A stretch of DNA of 64,000 bases from CAG-882 sp050874385 (GCA_050874385.1 JBNMKO010000003.1:26059-90058), one strand, 5' to 3'. Positions 16,773-25,643 are shown, counted from the stretch's first letter. Translations and numbers: made by a program. Notes: generated by a model from the letters alone, not told the origin.

Positions 16773-18557
16773 ATGAAAAAGATAATAGAGCTTTTAAATG
16801 AGGAGCTGAAGGCTGCATTTTCAGCGTGCGGCTATGATGAAAAATATGCCAAGGTTGTTGTGTCTAACAGACCTGATTTATGCCAGTATCAGTGCAACGG
16901 CTGTATGGCAGCAGCCAAGGAATACAAGAAAGCACCTGCAATTATTGCGGGTGAGGTGGTGGAAAAGCTTGCCGCAAGCAGCACATTTTCCAAGGTTGAG
17001 GCAGTCAATCCGGGATTTATAAATATGAACCTTTCGGGACAGTTCATTGCCGACTATGTAAAGGAAATGGGAAGCCATGAGAAGTTTGGCTGTGACGAGA
17101 CAAAGAAGAACAAGACAATCATGCTCGACTACGGCGGAGCCAATGTCGCAAAGCCTCTCCATGTTGGACATCTTCGTCCGGCTATCATCGGTGAGAGCCT
17201 TAAAAGAATATGTGCATACAATGGCTATGACACTGTAGGTGACGTGCATTTGGGCGACTGGGGACTACAGATGGGACTTATCATCATGGAGCTCAAGAAC
17301 AGAAAGCCGGAGCTTCCTTATTTTGATGAGAGCTTTACAGGCGAGTACCCGGCAGAAGCACCTTTTACACTCGCAGAACTTGAGGACATCTATCCATGTG
17401 CGAGCAAAAAGTCCAAGGAGGACGCAGAGTTTGCCGAGGCAGCACATCAGGCGACGGTTATGTTGCAAAGAGGTCATAGGGGCTACACTGCAATCTGGAA
17501 GCACATTATGAATATTTCCATCGCAGACCTCAAGAGAAATTATGACAATCTTAATGTGAGCTTTGATGTGTGGAAGGGTGAGTCGGACGCAAAGCCTTAC
17601 ATTGAGGATATGTTAAAGAATTTTGTGGATAAGGGCTATGCGCATGAGAGTCAGGGTGCATTGGTAATAGATGTTGCCGAGGATACCGACAAAAAGGAAA
17701 TTCCTCCATGTATCGTGAGAAAGTCCGATGGTGCGGCGCTCTATGCGACAACAGACCTTGCGACAATGATTGAGAGAGAAAAACTTTATCATCCGTTTAA
17801 GTATATATATACTACAGATAAACGTCAGGAGATGCACTTTACACAGATTTTCAGGGCGGCAAAAAAGACTGGCATCGTTCCGGAGGACACAGAGATGGAT
17901 TTCCTCGGCTTTGGCACGATGAACGGCAAGGACGGCAAGCCGTTTAAGACAAGAAACGGTGATTTGTTGAGACTTGAGTACCTTATAAAGGATGTCGAGG
18001 ACGCTGTTTATAACAAGATTAAGGAGAACCGCGACGTTGCTGACGATGAGGCAAGGGAGACAGCAAAGGTCGTAGGTCTTGCGGCAATCAAGTACGGCGA
18101 CCTCTCAAATCAGGCATCAAAGGACTATATTTTTGACATAGACAGATTTACATCGTTTGAGGGAGATACAGGTCCTTACGTTCTCTACACGATTGTGCGT
18201 ATCAAGTCAATTTTAAATAAGTATGCGCAGACTTTTGGCGCGGAGAATATCTCATTGGCAGACAGAATGAAAGATTTTGTCGCACCGGAGGGAGCAAGTG
18301 AGACTGACCTTTGCCTGCTTCTTGCAAAGTTCTCGGAGGTTATAGAGAGCGCTTATGCGGAGCTTGCACCTCACAAGATATGTAAGTTTATATACGATGT
18401 CGCAAATGTGTTCAACAGCTTCTACCATGACACAAAAATTCTCTCCGAGGAGGACGAGAAGAAGCGCAAAAGCTACATTGCACTTATCTCGCTCACAAAG
18501 AGTATACTTGAGACCTGCACAGACCTTCTCGCAATAAAGGTTCCTGACAGAATGTAA
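16773..18557 (+). CDS. argS: arginyl-tRNA synthetase
   Basis: The 594-residue class I enzyme charges tRNA-Arg in the cytoplasm. Visible parts: an N-terminal Arg-tRNA-synthetase additional domain (residues 1-110), HVGH active-site motif near 128-131 within a KPLHVGHLRPAIIGESL segment, FGTMNGKDGKPFKTR as the family's variant of KMSKS, and a C-terminal DALR anticodon-binding domain. The canonical KMSKS is absent, as is usual for many ArgRS. The RBS is GAGAAAGGG. It is preceded by a TTGACA promoter. Confidence 0.97.
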   Translation: MKKIIELLNEELKAAFSACGYDEKYAKVVVSNRPDLCQYQCNGCMAAAKEYKKAPAIIAGEVVEKLAASSTFSKVEAVNPGFINMNLSGQFIADYVKEMGSHEKFGCDETKKNKTIMLDYGGANVAKPLHVGHLRPAIIGESLKRICAYNGYDTVGDVHLGDWGLQMGLIIMELKNRKPELPYFDESFTGEYPAEAPFTLAELEDIYPCASKKSKEDAEFAEAAHQATVMLQRGHRGYTAIWKHIMNISIADLKRNYDNLNVSFDVWKGESDAKPYIEDMLKNFVDKGYAHESQGALVIDVAEDTDKKEIPPCIVRKSDGAALYATTDLATMIEREKLYHPFKYIYTTDKRQEMHFTQIFRAAKKTGIVPEDTEMDFLGFGTMNGKDGKPFKTRNGDLLRLEYLIKDVEDAVYNKIKENRDVADDEARETAKVVGLAAIKYGDLSNQASKDYIFDIDRFTSFEGDTGPYVLYTIVRIKSILNKYAQTFGAENISLADRMKDFVAPEGASETDLCLLLAKFSEVIESAYAELAPHKICKFIYDVANVFNSFYHDTKILSEEDEKKRKSYIALISLTKSILETCTDLLAIKVPDRM

Positions 18558-18603
18558 TCATAGAAAAAGAATTAATTCTATAGATTATTCACAAGTGAGG
18601 ATA

Positions 18604-18715
18604 TTGTGAAAGATACATTTAAGATAGTAAAAAACACTGACTTAAATGTATTATGATTTCACAATAGTTAAGTTATACTGAACTATTAGAAAAAAGTAAA
18701 ATGCACGTTTTTAAT
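18604..18715. repeat. structured intergenic element, copy A
   Basis: TTGTGAAA (18604-18611) pairs with TTTCACAA (18657-18664) and ATACATTTAAG (18613-18623) pairs with CTTAAATGTAT (18641-18651), leaving a 1-nt versus 5-nt internal bulge. A second hairpin, AATAGTT...AACTATT, follows, then a GCACGTTTTT end. A homologous copy with compensatory changes lies at 57705-57835. Location is between argS and the second MATE gene. Confidence 0.8.
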
Positions 18716-18753
18716 TAATATTTGTGCCACCGTGTGGCGGCATGGGGGAATTT

Positions 18754-20115
18754 ATGGCTAAAAATCAATCAAAGGATATGACGGTTGGAAATCCATTCCA
18801 GATTATTTTGTTTTTTGCGATACCTGTACTGATTGGAAATGTGTTCCAGCAGCTATACAGCATGGTTGACACGATTATCGTGGGACAGAGCCTCGGAACG
18901 GATGCTCTCGCCGCTGTGGGGTCAACGGGTTCGCTCAACTTTCTTGTCAACGGCTTTTCCACCGGAATAGCCGGAGGCTTTGCGGTACTCCCGGCGCAGT
19001 TTTTTGGCGCAAAGGATGACAGGAGGCTTAAAAAGAGTGTTGGACAGGCTATAATGCTGTGCCTGTTCTTCACGGTGCTTTTGACGGCACTTTCTGTAAT
19101 TTTTACCAGACCTATACTTGTGCTTATGAAGACACCTGCCAACATTATTGACATGGCGGACGTGTACATAAAGACCATTTTCTGGGGAATATGTGCGACA
19201 ATCCTCTACAATATGTGTTCGTGCGTTATAAGGGCGCTCGGAGACAGCAAGACACCACTTTATTTCCTTATTCTTGCGTCGTTTTTGAACATCGGGCTTG
19301 ACCTATTATTTATAATAGTGTTCAAGTGGGGCGTTTTCGGCGCTGCATTTGCGACAGTGCTTGCACAGGGAGTTGCCGGAATACTTTGCGTGATATATGC
19401 TTTGAAAAAATACAGCATACTGCATCTGTCAAAGGATGATTTCAAGCTCGATTTTCCTATGATGGGAAAGCATCTTGCGATAGGACTTCCGATGGCGTTC
19501 CAGTTCTCGATAACAGCTATCGGAACAATTGTTTTACAGAGCGCTTTAAATACTTTCGGGTCGGACAAGATTGCGGCGTACACAGCCGGATGTAAGGTTG
19601 AGCAGCTTGTCACGCAGATAGGCCCGTCAATAGGTGTAACTATGGCGAACTATGCAGGTCAGAACCTCGGAGCGGGAAGGCTCGACAGAATAAAAAAGGG
19701 TGTCACAAGCTGCACTATTATGACGCTTGCACTTGCGGTTATATCAGCGATAGCGTTGTTCTTCGGCGCGGAATGGCTGTCCGGTCTGTTCATATCGGGC
19801 GACCAGCCGGAGGTTGTGGCATCGGCTGTGACCTATGTGGACACGATATGTGTGTTCTTCCCATTCCTCTACATGATATTTGTGTACAGAAATGTACTTC
19901 AGGGAGTCGGAAGAAGCTTTATGCCACTTATGGCAGGAGTTTTCGAGCTTATAGCAAGATGTATCGTATCGTTTACACTGCCTGACAGAATGGGCTATGT
20001 AGGCGTTTGTCTTGCCGGACCGGTGGCGTGGATTGCCGCTGTCGTTCCACTTTGCATTGCCTACTATGTGATTATAGGAAAAATGTCAAAGAAGAGCAGT
20101 ATGGCACAGGCTTGA
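18754..20115 (+). CDS. MATE-family multidrug efflux transporter
   Basis: The 453-residue membrane protein is a paralogue of the MATE at 15294. The start MAKNQSKDMTVGNPFQIILF (partial) resembles MKDMTKGKPLK. Motifs include GNVFQQLYSMVDTIIVGQ and a GDSKTPLYF segment. I chose ATG 18754 with GGGGGAA upstream; earlier in-frame starts lack a RBS. A small hairpin (GCCAC-CGT-GTGGC, 18726-18738) precedes the RBS. The 3' end overlaps the convergent phosphopantetheinyl transferase gene by 30 bp. Confidence 0.94.
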   Translation: MAKNQSKDMTVGNPFQIILFFAIPVLIGNVFQQLYSMVDTIIVGQSLGTDALAAVGSTGSLNFLVNGFSTGIAGGFAVLPAQFFGAKDDRRLKKSVGQAIMLCLFFTVLLTALSVIFTRPILVLMKTPANIIDMADVYIKTIFWGICATILYNMCSCVIRALGDSKTPLYFLILASFLNIGLDLLFIIVFKWGVFGAAFATVLAQGVAGILCVIYALKKYSILHLSKDDFKLDFPMMGKHLAIGLPMAFQFSITAIGTIVLQSALNTFGSDKIAAYTAGCKVEQLVTQIGPSIGVTMANYAGQNLGAGRLDRIKKGVTSCTIMTLALAVISAIALFFGAEWLSGLFISGDQPEVVASAVTYVDTICVFFPFLYMIFVYRNVLQGVGRSFMPLMAGVFELIARCIVSFTLPDRMGYVGVCLAGPVAWIAAVVPLCIAYYVIIGKMSKKSSMAQA

Positions 20116-20952
20116 CAATTCAACGGGAATAATACTTTTGCTATCAAACTGAAAACACTTTTTGCATGATGAAATGTCAGGTGAACGCAGTGTGGTATCA
20201 CCAAAAAATACATTATTGTCTTTATAACTATTATTACAGTTTATATTATCAGTTAGAACCCCAACACCTTGTTGTTGATGTTGAGGGGATGCACAAAAGG
20301 CAGTCGACAAAAAAGCGGCTGTCTTTTTTTGTGCATTGTCTGTCTTGTCAGATTTGGAGCAAGCATTTAAAGTGTCCGGGTACAGCACAGGCGTAGTTAC
20401 AATAGTAACATTGCTGTTGCAAAGAAATTCCTTTGACATGTAATCGCAGTCGGCAAAGCTCTTTGTTATGCCGTCACCTGTGAGTTTCGTGTAAGCCTCA
20501 TATCTGCTCCAGAATGTTGAGAACTCCTCGTCATTCATGGCATGCGGAATACGCCTTAAAACGGCGGGAGAAGGACGACGTATGTCCTGAATGTCAACAC
20601 CCACCTCAAAAGGCGCAATCGCACACGCAATCGCAGTGCGGCAGTGGCTTATGTTAAAAAATATATCGTTGTATGGTTCACTAAGAGCCGGCTTTCCGTT
20701 GCAGCCATACGAAAAATTAATTGAATTTCCTATGTAATCTATGTCTTTCACCTGAAAACGATGCGGATATTCCATCAAAAGCCCATGGCACAACAAAATA
20801 AAGGACAGTGCGCTCACAGCTCTTTCCCTTATGGGAATGATGTTTTCTGCCTTTTTGCGCCTGAATTTGGGCAGAAAAGGCGCGATATTGCTATATATTT
20901 TTTCATAATCCGATGTTTCAAAATGTCGAGGAAAAATAGTATAATAAACCAT
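20086..20952 (-). CDS. 4'-phosphopantetheinyl transferase superfamily protein (Sfp-type)
   Basis: The 288-residue product probably transfers the phosphopantetheine arm from CoA to a carrier protein. NISHCRTAIACAIA, then GVDIQ (residues 118-122) and WSRYEAYTK (W148, E152, K156) are the family motifs. Asp120 is kept, but the usual Glu two residues later is Gln122. About 100 further residues, Ser/Cys/Asn-rich (from ~190), exceed the family's usual tail. No NRPS, PKS or carrier protein is encoded nearby. It ends inside the convergent MATE gene. The family call is firm; the substrate is unknown. Confidence 0.82.
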   Translation of the reverse strand: MVYYTIFPRHFETSDYEKIYSNIAPFLPKFRRKKAENIIPIRERAVSALSFILLCHGLLMEYPHRFQVKDIDYIGNSINFSYGCNGKPALSEPYNDIFFNISHCRTAIACAIAPFEVGVDIQDIRRPSPAVLRRIPHAMNDEEFSTFWSRYEAYTKLTGDGITKSFADCDYMSKEFLCNSNVTIVTTPVLYPDTLNACSKSDKTDNAQKKTAAFLSTAFCASPQHQQQGVGVLTDNINCNNSYKDNNVFFGDTTLRSPDISSCKKCFQFDSKSIIPVELSSLCHTALL

Positions 20953-21068
20953 GTTTTAACCTTTACTAAAGATGAGTAAATACTAAAAAATATTCTTTTT
21001 TATTTTCAAAATCTCTCTTTGTAAAACAGACAAAATTGTGCAATATTTTAAGCTGTTCATTTATAAAA

Positions 21069-22043
21069 TTAATACGCAATTTTCTCCTCCCAAGGCAGTG
21101 TCCCATATTCATAATCTGAAAGCGATGGGCAGCACACGCGGATAGCTTCGGCAATCTTTTTCATTTTGAGACTTACAGGTGTGTCCGCGCGTTTCATACA
21201 TTCCTTCACCGTGTTTCCCATATAGTAGGAGAACAGCTCCGCGCGGTCTTCAAGGCGGTTGGTTTTTGCATATATGGATGTAAAATACTGGCTGTAGATA
21301 TCGGTATCGGTGGCATAAATTGTGCCCGAATAGTCGGTTGTATCGTACAGGCTTATATCGGTGTATTCGTCCGTGTCGAGCAGTTCGTTGTAATTGTCAA
21401 AATTGTACATTATACAGTATTCTATAAAGTGAAAAAGCTCATGGTGAAAGGCGAGCGTAAAGTACAAATCGGGGTTGTCACAGCTAAGAGCTATCTCTAT
21501 GGAAGATTTTTGGCTGCCGTCCGTGTAGCCATCGGCACCGCCCAAGGTGTCAACTAGATTTATTGTGATTGGCGAATACGCATTGAGGTCAGAAAAAAGG
21601 CTTGAAGGATATCTTTTGAGACATGTTTCAAGCAGATTAAGCCGTGATGCAACAAGCTTATCGTCAGTGATACCGGTTCCGGAAGTGCCATAGTTCCATG
21701 TAACGTCAGAGCCATAGCAGATATTTACGCCGTATGTGCTGTTGAGACGTTCAAGGGTGAGGGCGTTTTTCTCGGAAGGTGTGAGAGCGGCGATGTCATT
21801 TTCAGGCAAAGTTTCGGCAGAGCCGGATGGCTCATTGGTGGAAGCGTCCGTGTTGCGTTCTTCATCGGAGAGTGTCTCGCGGGCGGCGTATGATGGTGCG
21901 TCGGATGACGGAAGTTGTCCGCTTAATGCGTTAGTTCTGTTACATGCGGATATGACAAATAGTACTGCCAAAGTAGACAGTACACATAATGTTTTATGAA
22001 AAGTCCTGAGCAGTCTGCCGGACTTATTTTTGTTTTTATACAT
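21069..22043 (-). CDS. putative zinc metallopeptidase lipoprotein
   Basis: The 324-residue product has a charged N-terminus, hydrophobic stretch and lipobox VISAC with Cys34, so it should be lipidated outside the membrane. A Ser/Thr/Glu-rich spacer follows to about residue 95. His201-Glu202-x-x-His205 (HHELFHFIEY) matches the HExxH zinc motif, and E265/E269 in LEDRAELFSYYM may supply the third ligand. The folded part resembles putative secreted zinc-binding metallopeptidases. No neighbouring gene indicates a substrate. AGGAG at about 22051-22055 (minus strand) is the RBS. Confidence 0.72.
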   Translation of the reverse strand: MYKNKNKSGRLLRTFHKTLCVLSTLAVLFVISACNRTNALSGQLPSSDAPSYAARETLSDEERNTDASTNEPSGSAETLPENDIAALTPSEKNALTLERLNSTYGVNICYGSDVTWNYGTSGTGITDDKLVASRLNLLETCLKRYPSSLFSDLNAYSPITINLVDTLGGADGYTDGSQKSSIEIALSCDNPDLYFTLAFHHELFHFIEYCIMYNFDNYNELLDTDEYTDISLYDTTDYSGTIYATDTDIYSQYFTSIYAKTNRLEDRAELFSYYMGNTVKECMKRADTPVSLKMKKIAEAIRVCCPSLSDYEYGTLPWEEKIAY

Positions 22044-22213
22044 AAAAGGAAACTCCTCATTGTTCTATAAAGTATATGTTAAAGATGCTGGGTGTAAGAT
22101 ACTATTTACAACAACATCTTTATATAGAATAATGTGAAGTTTCCCTTTTTTCAATACACAATATTTAATTAAAATTTTCAAATTGTCGCACAGCTTTTGT
22201 GCATATATGACAG

Positions 22214-22900
22214 TTATTGCTCTGTTGCGATGCGCTTTGCATAGCTCATGGCTTTTTTTACAGGAGGGAGCATGAGAACTATCACAGTCACGACACCTTC
22301 GAGAAGAATGTATGCGTAGTTATAGCAGATAGGATATATAACGGCGAGATTTGAAGGGAATGAGTCAGGCATGTAATCCATCCAGTAGATATATCCGCCG
22401 ATTGTGTGGAAAAGACCTCGCGCGAGGATTGCCACAATATAACCTATTATAAGCCCGTTCTTCTTTTTGTAGAAGAAGCCCGACACGCCGAGCGCCGCAA
22501 ATGCGAAGAAGTAGTCAAGGCATGCCTGCATAGGCGAGAGTATGTATGTTCCGCCGCCCTGCAAAAACTGCATGATACCGTATGCAAATGCACATGATAT
22601 GCCAATCTTAGGGCCGTACCAGTAGCCGATGAGCGTTATAAAAAGCATTGAAAAGAGTGTTACTGAGCCGCCCCAAGGCATTTTAATCAACTGCACATAG
22701 GATGTGGCAAAGCCAAGTGCGAGCATTACGGCTGAAAATACAAGCTGCTTTGTCGAGAAAAGCTTCTTTTTTTCCTTGGATATACCGCCCGACAAAAAGG
22801 CTGCAAGAATAAGTAAAATTACCGCGATTACGATGAAAGCGATAATTCCGGCGGTGGTGAGGGTGTAAAAACCGTCCTCCGCGTTGAAGAAAAGTGACAT
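22214..22900 (-). CDS. thiT: energy-coupled thiamine transporter substrate-binding protein
   Basis: The 228-residue membrane protein is the S component of an ECF transporter for thiamine. Six hydrophobic segments are visible, and the ThiT-type region with RGLFHTIGGYIYWMDYMP fits the thiamine-binding surface. An extra hydrophobic N-terminal helix (TTAGIIAFIVIAVILLILAAFL) precedes the usual fold. AGGAGG is 8 nt before the start. The leader carries a TPP riboswitch that can hide this RBS. The ATPase and EcfT subunits must be encoded elsewhere. Confidence 0.93.
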   Translation of the reverse strand: MSLFFNAEDGFYTLTTAGIIAFIVIAVILLILAAFLSGGISKEKKKLFSTKQLVFSAVMLALGFATSYVQLIKMPWGGSVTLFSMLFITLIGYWYGPKIGISCAFAYGIMQFLQGGGTYILSPMQACLDYFFAFAALGVSGFFYKKKNGLIIGYIVAILARGLFHTIGGYIYWMDYMPDSFPSNLAVIYPICYNYAYILLEGVVTVIVLMLPPVKKAMSYAKRIATEQ

Positions 22901-22908
22901 AAAAAAAT

Positions 22909-22934
22909 CCTCCTATGAAATATATTTCAGGAGG
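22909..22934 (-). promoter_or_regulatory. ribosome-binding-site sequestering hairpin of the thiT leader
   Basis: On the minus strand, CCTCCTGAAA pairs with TTTC and AGGAGG, and AGGAGG is the thiT RBS. The anti-RBS arm lies between the TPP aptamer and the gene, so ligand binding could expose or free this arm. Confidence 0.75.
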
Positions 22935-22979
22935 GGCCTACTTAGTTAGAAAGTTGACGACGTTGTAAATGTCATAAAG

Positions 22980-23064
22980 CGTGCTTCCTTACGCCGGTAT
23001 TAACCGGATCAAGTAGTGAGGGTCTGACAAGTGTCAATCTCAACCCATAAAGAGTTCCCCTAGC
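22980..23064 (-). ncRNA. TPP riboswitch (THI element)
   Basis: On the minus strand the conserved core is present: GGGG, TTGAGAT, GACCCT, ACTTGATCCGG, AATACCGG and GTAAGGAAGCA. It regulates thiT according to thiamine pyrophosphate. A GC-rich stem (GCAGGC/GCCTGC, 23065-23080) precedes the core in the transcript. Confidence 0.96.
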
Positions 23065-23087
23065 GGCAGGCTTTGCCTGCATCTGAT

Positions 23088-23116
23088 ACTATACAGAGTT
23101 GTGATATTTTTGTCAA
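23088..23116 (-). promoter_or_regulatory. promoter of the TPP riboswitch-thiT transcript
   Basis: Minus-strand TTGACA (23116-23111), 17-bp spacer and TATAGT (23093-23088), just upstream of the riboswitch. Confidence 0.85.
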
Positions 23117-23215
23117 TATGTAACTGTTCGTAATGGGGATTTTGATTATAAACTCTTAAAAGATACTTAATTTAAGGTAATTTAATATTTTTTATTTTGA
23201 AATAAGGAGGCAAAT

Positions 23216-23275
23216 GTGTTAATATTACATTTGTATGGACATTTTGGACAAGTGGTCATTTTTACAGAGGATTGA
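23216..23275 (+). CDS. possible 19-codon leader peptide upstream of mrp (speculative)
   Basis: AAGGAGG (23204-23210) is a perfect RBS 5 nt before GTG 23216, which opens 19 codons (MLILHLYGHFGQ...) to TGA 23273-23275. The inverted pair CAAATGT/ACATTTG overlaps the start. This could be a leader peptide or an accident in an AT-rich gap. Confidence 0.25.
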   Translation: MLILHLYGHFGQVVIFTED

Positions 23276-23335
23276 TTTTGTCATGTAAGATTGTGGCAGA
23301 ATAGTTATTATAAAAATTATTTTGGAGGAATATTG

Positions 23336-24754
23336 ATGAACGCAGAAGTTAAGAAGAGCTTTCTCGTGAAGGGAAATGACTTCTCTGATATTAAGAGGGT
23401 GATTGGCGTTGTGAGCGGCAAAGGCGGAGTTGGCAAGTCGACTGTCACATGTGCTCTTGCGCGTCAGTTAGCCGCAATGGGATATAAGGTTGGAATAATG
23501 GATGCCGATATAACAGGTCCGTCAATACCTAGAATGATGGGAATTGATGAGCGATGCGAGGAGAGCGATATGGGAATTATGGCTCCTGAGTCGGCTGAGG
23601 GAATCAAGGTTATGTCAATGAACCTGCTCTTGCAGAACGAGGACGACGCGGTTATATGGAGAGGGCCTGTGATTGCGAATTTTGTCAAGCAGTTTTATTC
23701 GGATGTATGCTGGGGAGAGCTTGATTTTCTTCTTGTTGACATGCCGCCGGGAACGGGCGATGTGCCGCTCACGGTATTTCAGTCGCTTCCGGTTGACGGG
23801 ATTGTGCTTGTGACATCGCCGCAGAGCCTTGTGTCCATGATTGTTAAGAAGGCATACAACATGGCTATGAAGATGGACATACCGGTGCTGGGAATTATTG
23901 AAAATTACAGCTACTATAAATGCCCTGACTGTGGAAGAATAGAGAAAATATTCGGTGAGAGCCATATCGACGAGGAGGCGCAGGCGATAGGAGTTCCTGT
24001 TCTTGCAAAGCTTCCGATAAATCCAAAGCTTGCCAAGGCTGCCGATGAGGGAAAATATTTTGAGTTTGAGGAGCCGGTTGACGTTACTCCTCTTATATCC
24101 AACCTTTTTGACACGGTGCTTTTTGACCTTGACGGGACGCTCACAGACCCTAAGCAGGGTATCACATCGTGTGTTCAGTACGCGCTTGCCGATATCGGGA
24201 TAGATGAGCCTGACCTTGACAACCTTGAGGATTTTATAGGGCCGCCTTTAAAAGAACATTTTATTGAGAGATATAATCTCGATGATGCCACGAGCACAGC
24301 TTGCGTCAAGAAGTACAGGGAGAGATACAATCCAATCGGTGTGTATGAAAATAAGATGTACGAGGGAATTGACAAGGTGTTAGAGACATTGAAGAGCCGT
24401 GGCATAAAGCTTGCCGTTGCAAGCTCGAAGCCTACCATGCTTGTAAATGTTGTCCTTGAGTATTTTGACCTTATGAAATATTTTGATGTTGTCGCGGGAA
24501 GTGAGCTTGACGGTACAAGAACCAGAAAGTCGGATGTTATAAGATATGCGTTTGAGCTTTTAGATGAGAAGGGATATTCACATGAAAGACCGATAATGGT
24601 CGGTGACCGCAAGCACGATGTTATAGGCGCGAGGGAAGTGGGAATACCTTGCATGGCGGTAGCTTACGGTTACGGCTCAATGGAGGAGCTTAAAGCGGAG
24701 CAGCCTGATTTTATCGCAGAGAGTGTTTGGGATATAGCCAAGATAATAAGATAG
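23336..24754 (+). CDS. Mrp/NBP35-type Fe-S carrier ATPase fused to a HAD phosphatase
   Basis: The 472-residue product joins two enzymes. Residues about 1-250 are a ParA/MinD-type P-loop ATPase of the Mrp family: Walker A GKGGVGKST (28-36), DADITGPSIPRMMG, DMPPGTGDVPLT, and a KCPDCG pair near residue 195 for a bridging Fe-S cluster. From about 260 a complete HAD domain begins, FDLDGTLTD (D264/D266), with VASSKPT and MVGDRKHD. Mrp proteins carry Fe-S clusters; HADs of this kind hydrolyse phosphoglycolate or sugar phosphates. ATG 23336 has TTGGAGGA upstream. The continuous frame across the joint (no stop, no repeat) supports a real fusion. Confidence 0.87.
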   Translation: MNAEVKKSFLVKGNDFSDIKRVIGVVSGKGGVGKSTVTCALARQLAAMGYKVGIMDADITGPSIPRMMGIDERCEESDMGIMAPESAEGIKVMSMNLLLQNEDDAVIWRGPVIANFVKQFYSDVCWGELDFLLVDMPPGTGDVPLTVFQSLPVDGIVLVTSPQSLVSMIVKKAYNMAMKMDIPVLGIIENYSYYKCPDCGRIEKIFGESHIDEEAQAIGVPVLAKLPINPKLAKAADEGKYFEFEEPVDVTPLISNLFDTVLFDLDGTLTDPKQGITSCVQYALADIGIDEPDLDNLEDFIGPPLKEHFIERYNLDDATSTACVKKYRERYNPIGVYENKMYEGIDKVLETLKSRGIKLAVASSKPTMLVNVVLEYFDLMKYFDVVAGSELDGTRTRKSDVIRYAFELLDEKGYSHERPIMVGDRKHDVIGAREVGIPCMAVAYGYGSMEELKAEQPDFIAESVWDIAKIIR

Positions 24755-24764
24755 GGGGCGACGT

Positions 24765-25643
24765 ATGAAGGATACCTTGAAGCAGGTGTGGAGGCTGGCA
24801 TATCCGGTTGTGATATACTTTGCTGTCGCGTTTGTGGTGCAGTTTGGTGCGATGCAGCTTATAGTGAACCTTGCAATCAGAAATGGAACGCTTGTGGCAG
24901 CAGGGGATGTGTACGATTATCAAAATCAGATAGCTAATCTTATAAACAGATACAGCCTTCAGATTACAGCAGCGACGAATATTGTGCTTATGCCGGTATT
25001 TGCCCTGCTTTTGCGAAGTGATAACAAAAAGAGAAAGCTTTTGCAGGGATTTTCCTACAAAATGCCCGATATAAAGAGCCTTGCGCTTGTCGGATTGCTG
25101 GGGATGACGGCGGCGGTGAGCGTCAATGCGATTGTGTCCATAAGCGGTATTGCATATTTTTCCCCGAAATATCAGCAGGTTTCGCAGATAATTTATTCGG
25201 GCGGACTGTTTATGGAGATTGTGTCGGCTGTTATAGCGGCACCGATACTTGAGGAGCTGCTTTTCAGGGGAATGATATACAAAAGGCTCAGGGATTTTTG
25301 CAGTGCAAAACTGGCAATAATAATCTCAGCAGCTTTTTTCGGATTGTTCCACGGAAATCTTGTACAGTTTGTGTATGCATTCATAATCGGGTTGATGCTT
25401 GCGTATGTTTACGAGAAGATGAAGACTATATGGGCACCGATTGTATTTCATATGGGAGCTAATCTGCTTTCGGTGCTTATAACGGAGCTTATTCCGCAGA
25501 GTCTCTTAAATATCTTTGTGATTTTGCTTGCGATGGTTTTGTGCCTTATGCTGACTGTATTTTTATTGAAGTATGTGTATGGATATAATGTCGGGATACA
25601 GCCGACAAAAAATGGTGAGGTGGTAAAAGAAAAGTATGAATAA
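24765..25643 (+). CDS. CPBP-family intramembrane metalloprotease
   Basis: The 292-residue polytopic protein has the three type II CAAX/ABI motifs in order: EELLFRGMIY (EExxxR), FGLFHGN (FxxxH) and HMGANL (HxxxN). About eight hydrophobic segments are seen. Family members process prenylated or bacteriocin-type peptides. The gene starts 10 bp after the Mrp-HAD stop and overlaps the glycosyltransferase by 8 bp, so all three are one operon. The substrate is unknown. GGGGGCG precedes the ATG. Confidence 0.92.
   Translation: MKDTLKQVWRLAYPVVIYFAVAFVVQFGAMQLIVNLAIRNGTLVAAGDVYDYQNQIANLINRYSLQITAATNIVLMPVFALLLRSDNKKRKLLQGFSYKMPDIKSLALVGLLGMTAAVSVNAIVSISGIAYFSPKYQQVSQIIYSGGLFMEIVSAVIAAPILEELLFRGMIYKRLRDFCSAKLAIIISAAFFGLFHGNLVQFVYAFIIGLMLAYVYEKMKTIWAPIVFHMGANLLSVLITELIPQSLLNIFVILLAMVLCLMLTVFLLKYVYGYNVGIQPTKNGEVVKEKYE

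Noticed and set aside
18754..20115. MATE genes 15294 and 18754 as part of one duplication including argS
   Set aside because: Their proteins are only distantly similar and flanks are unrelated, so I see no recent duplication.
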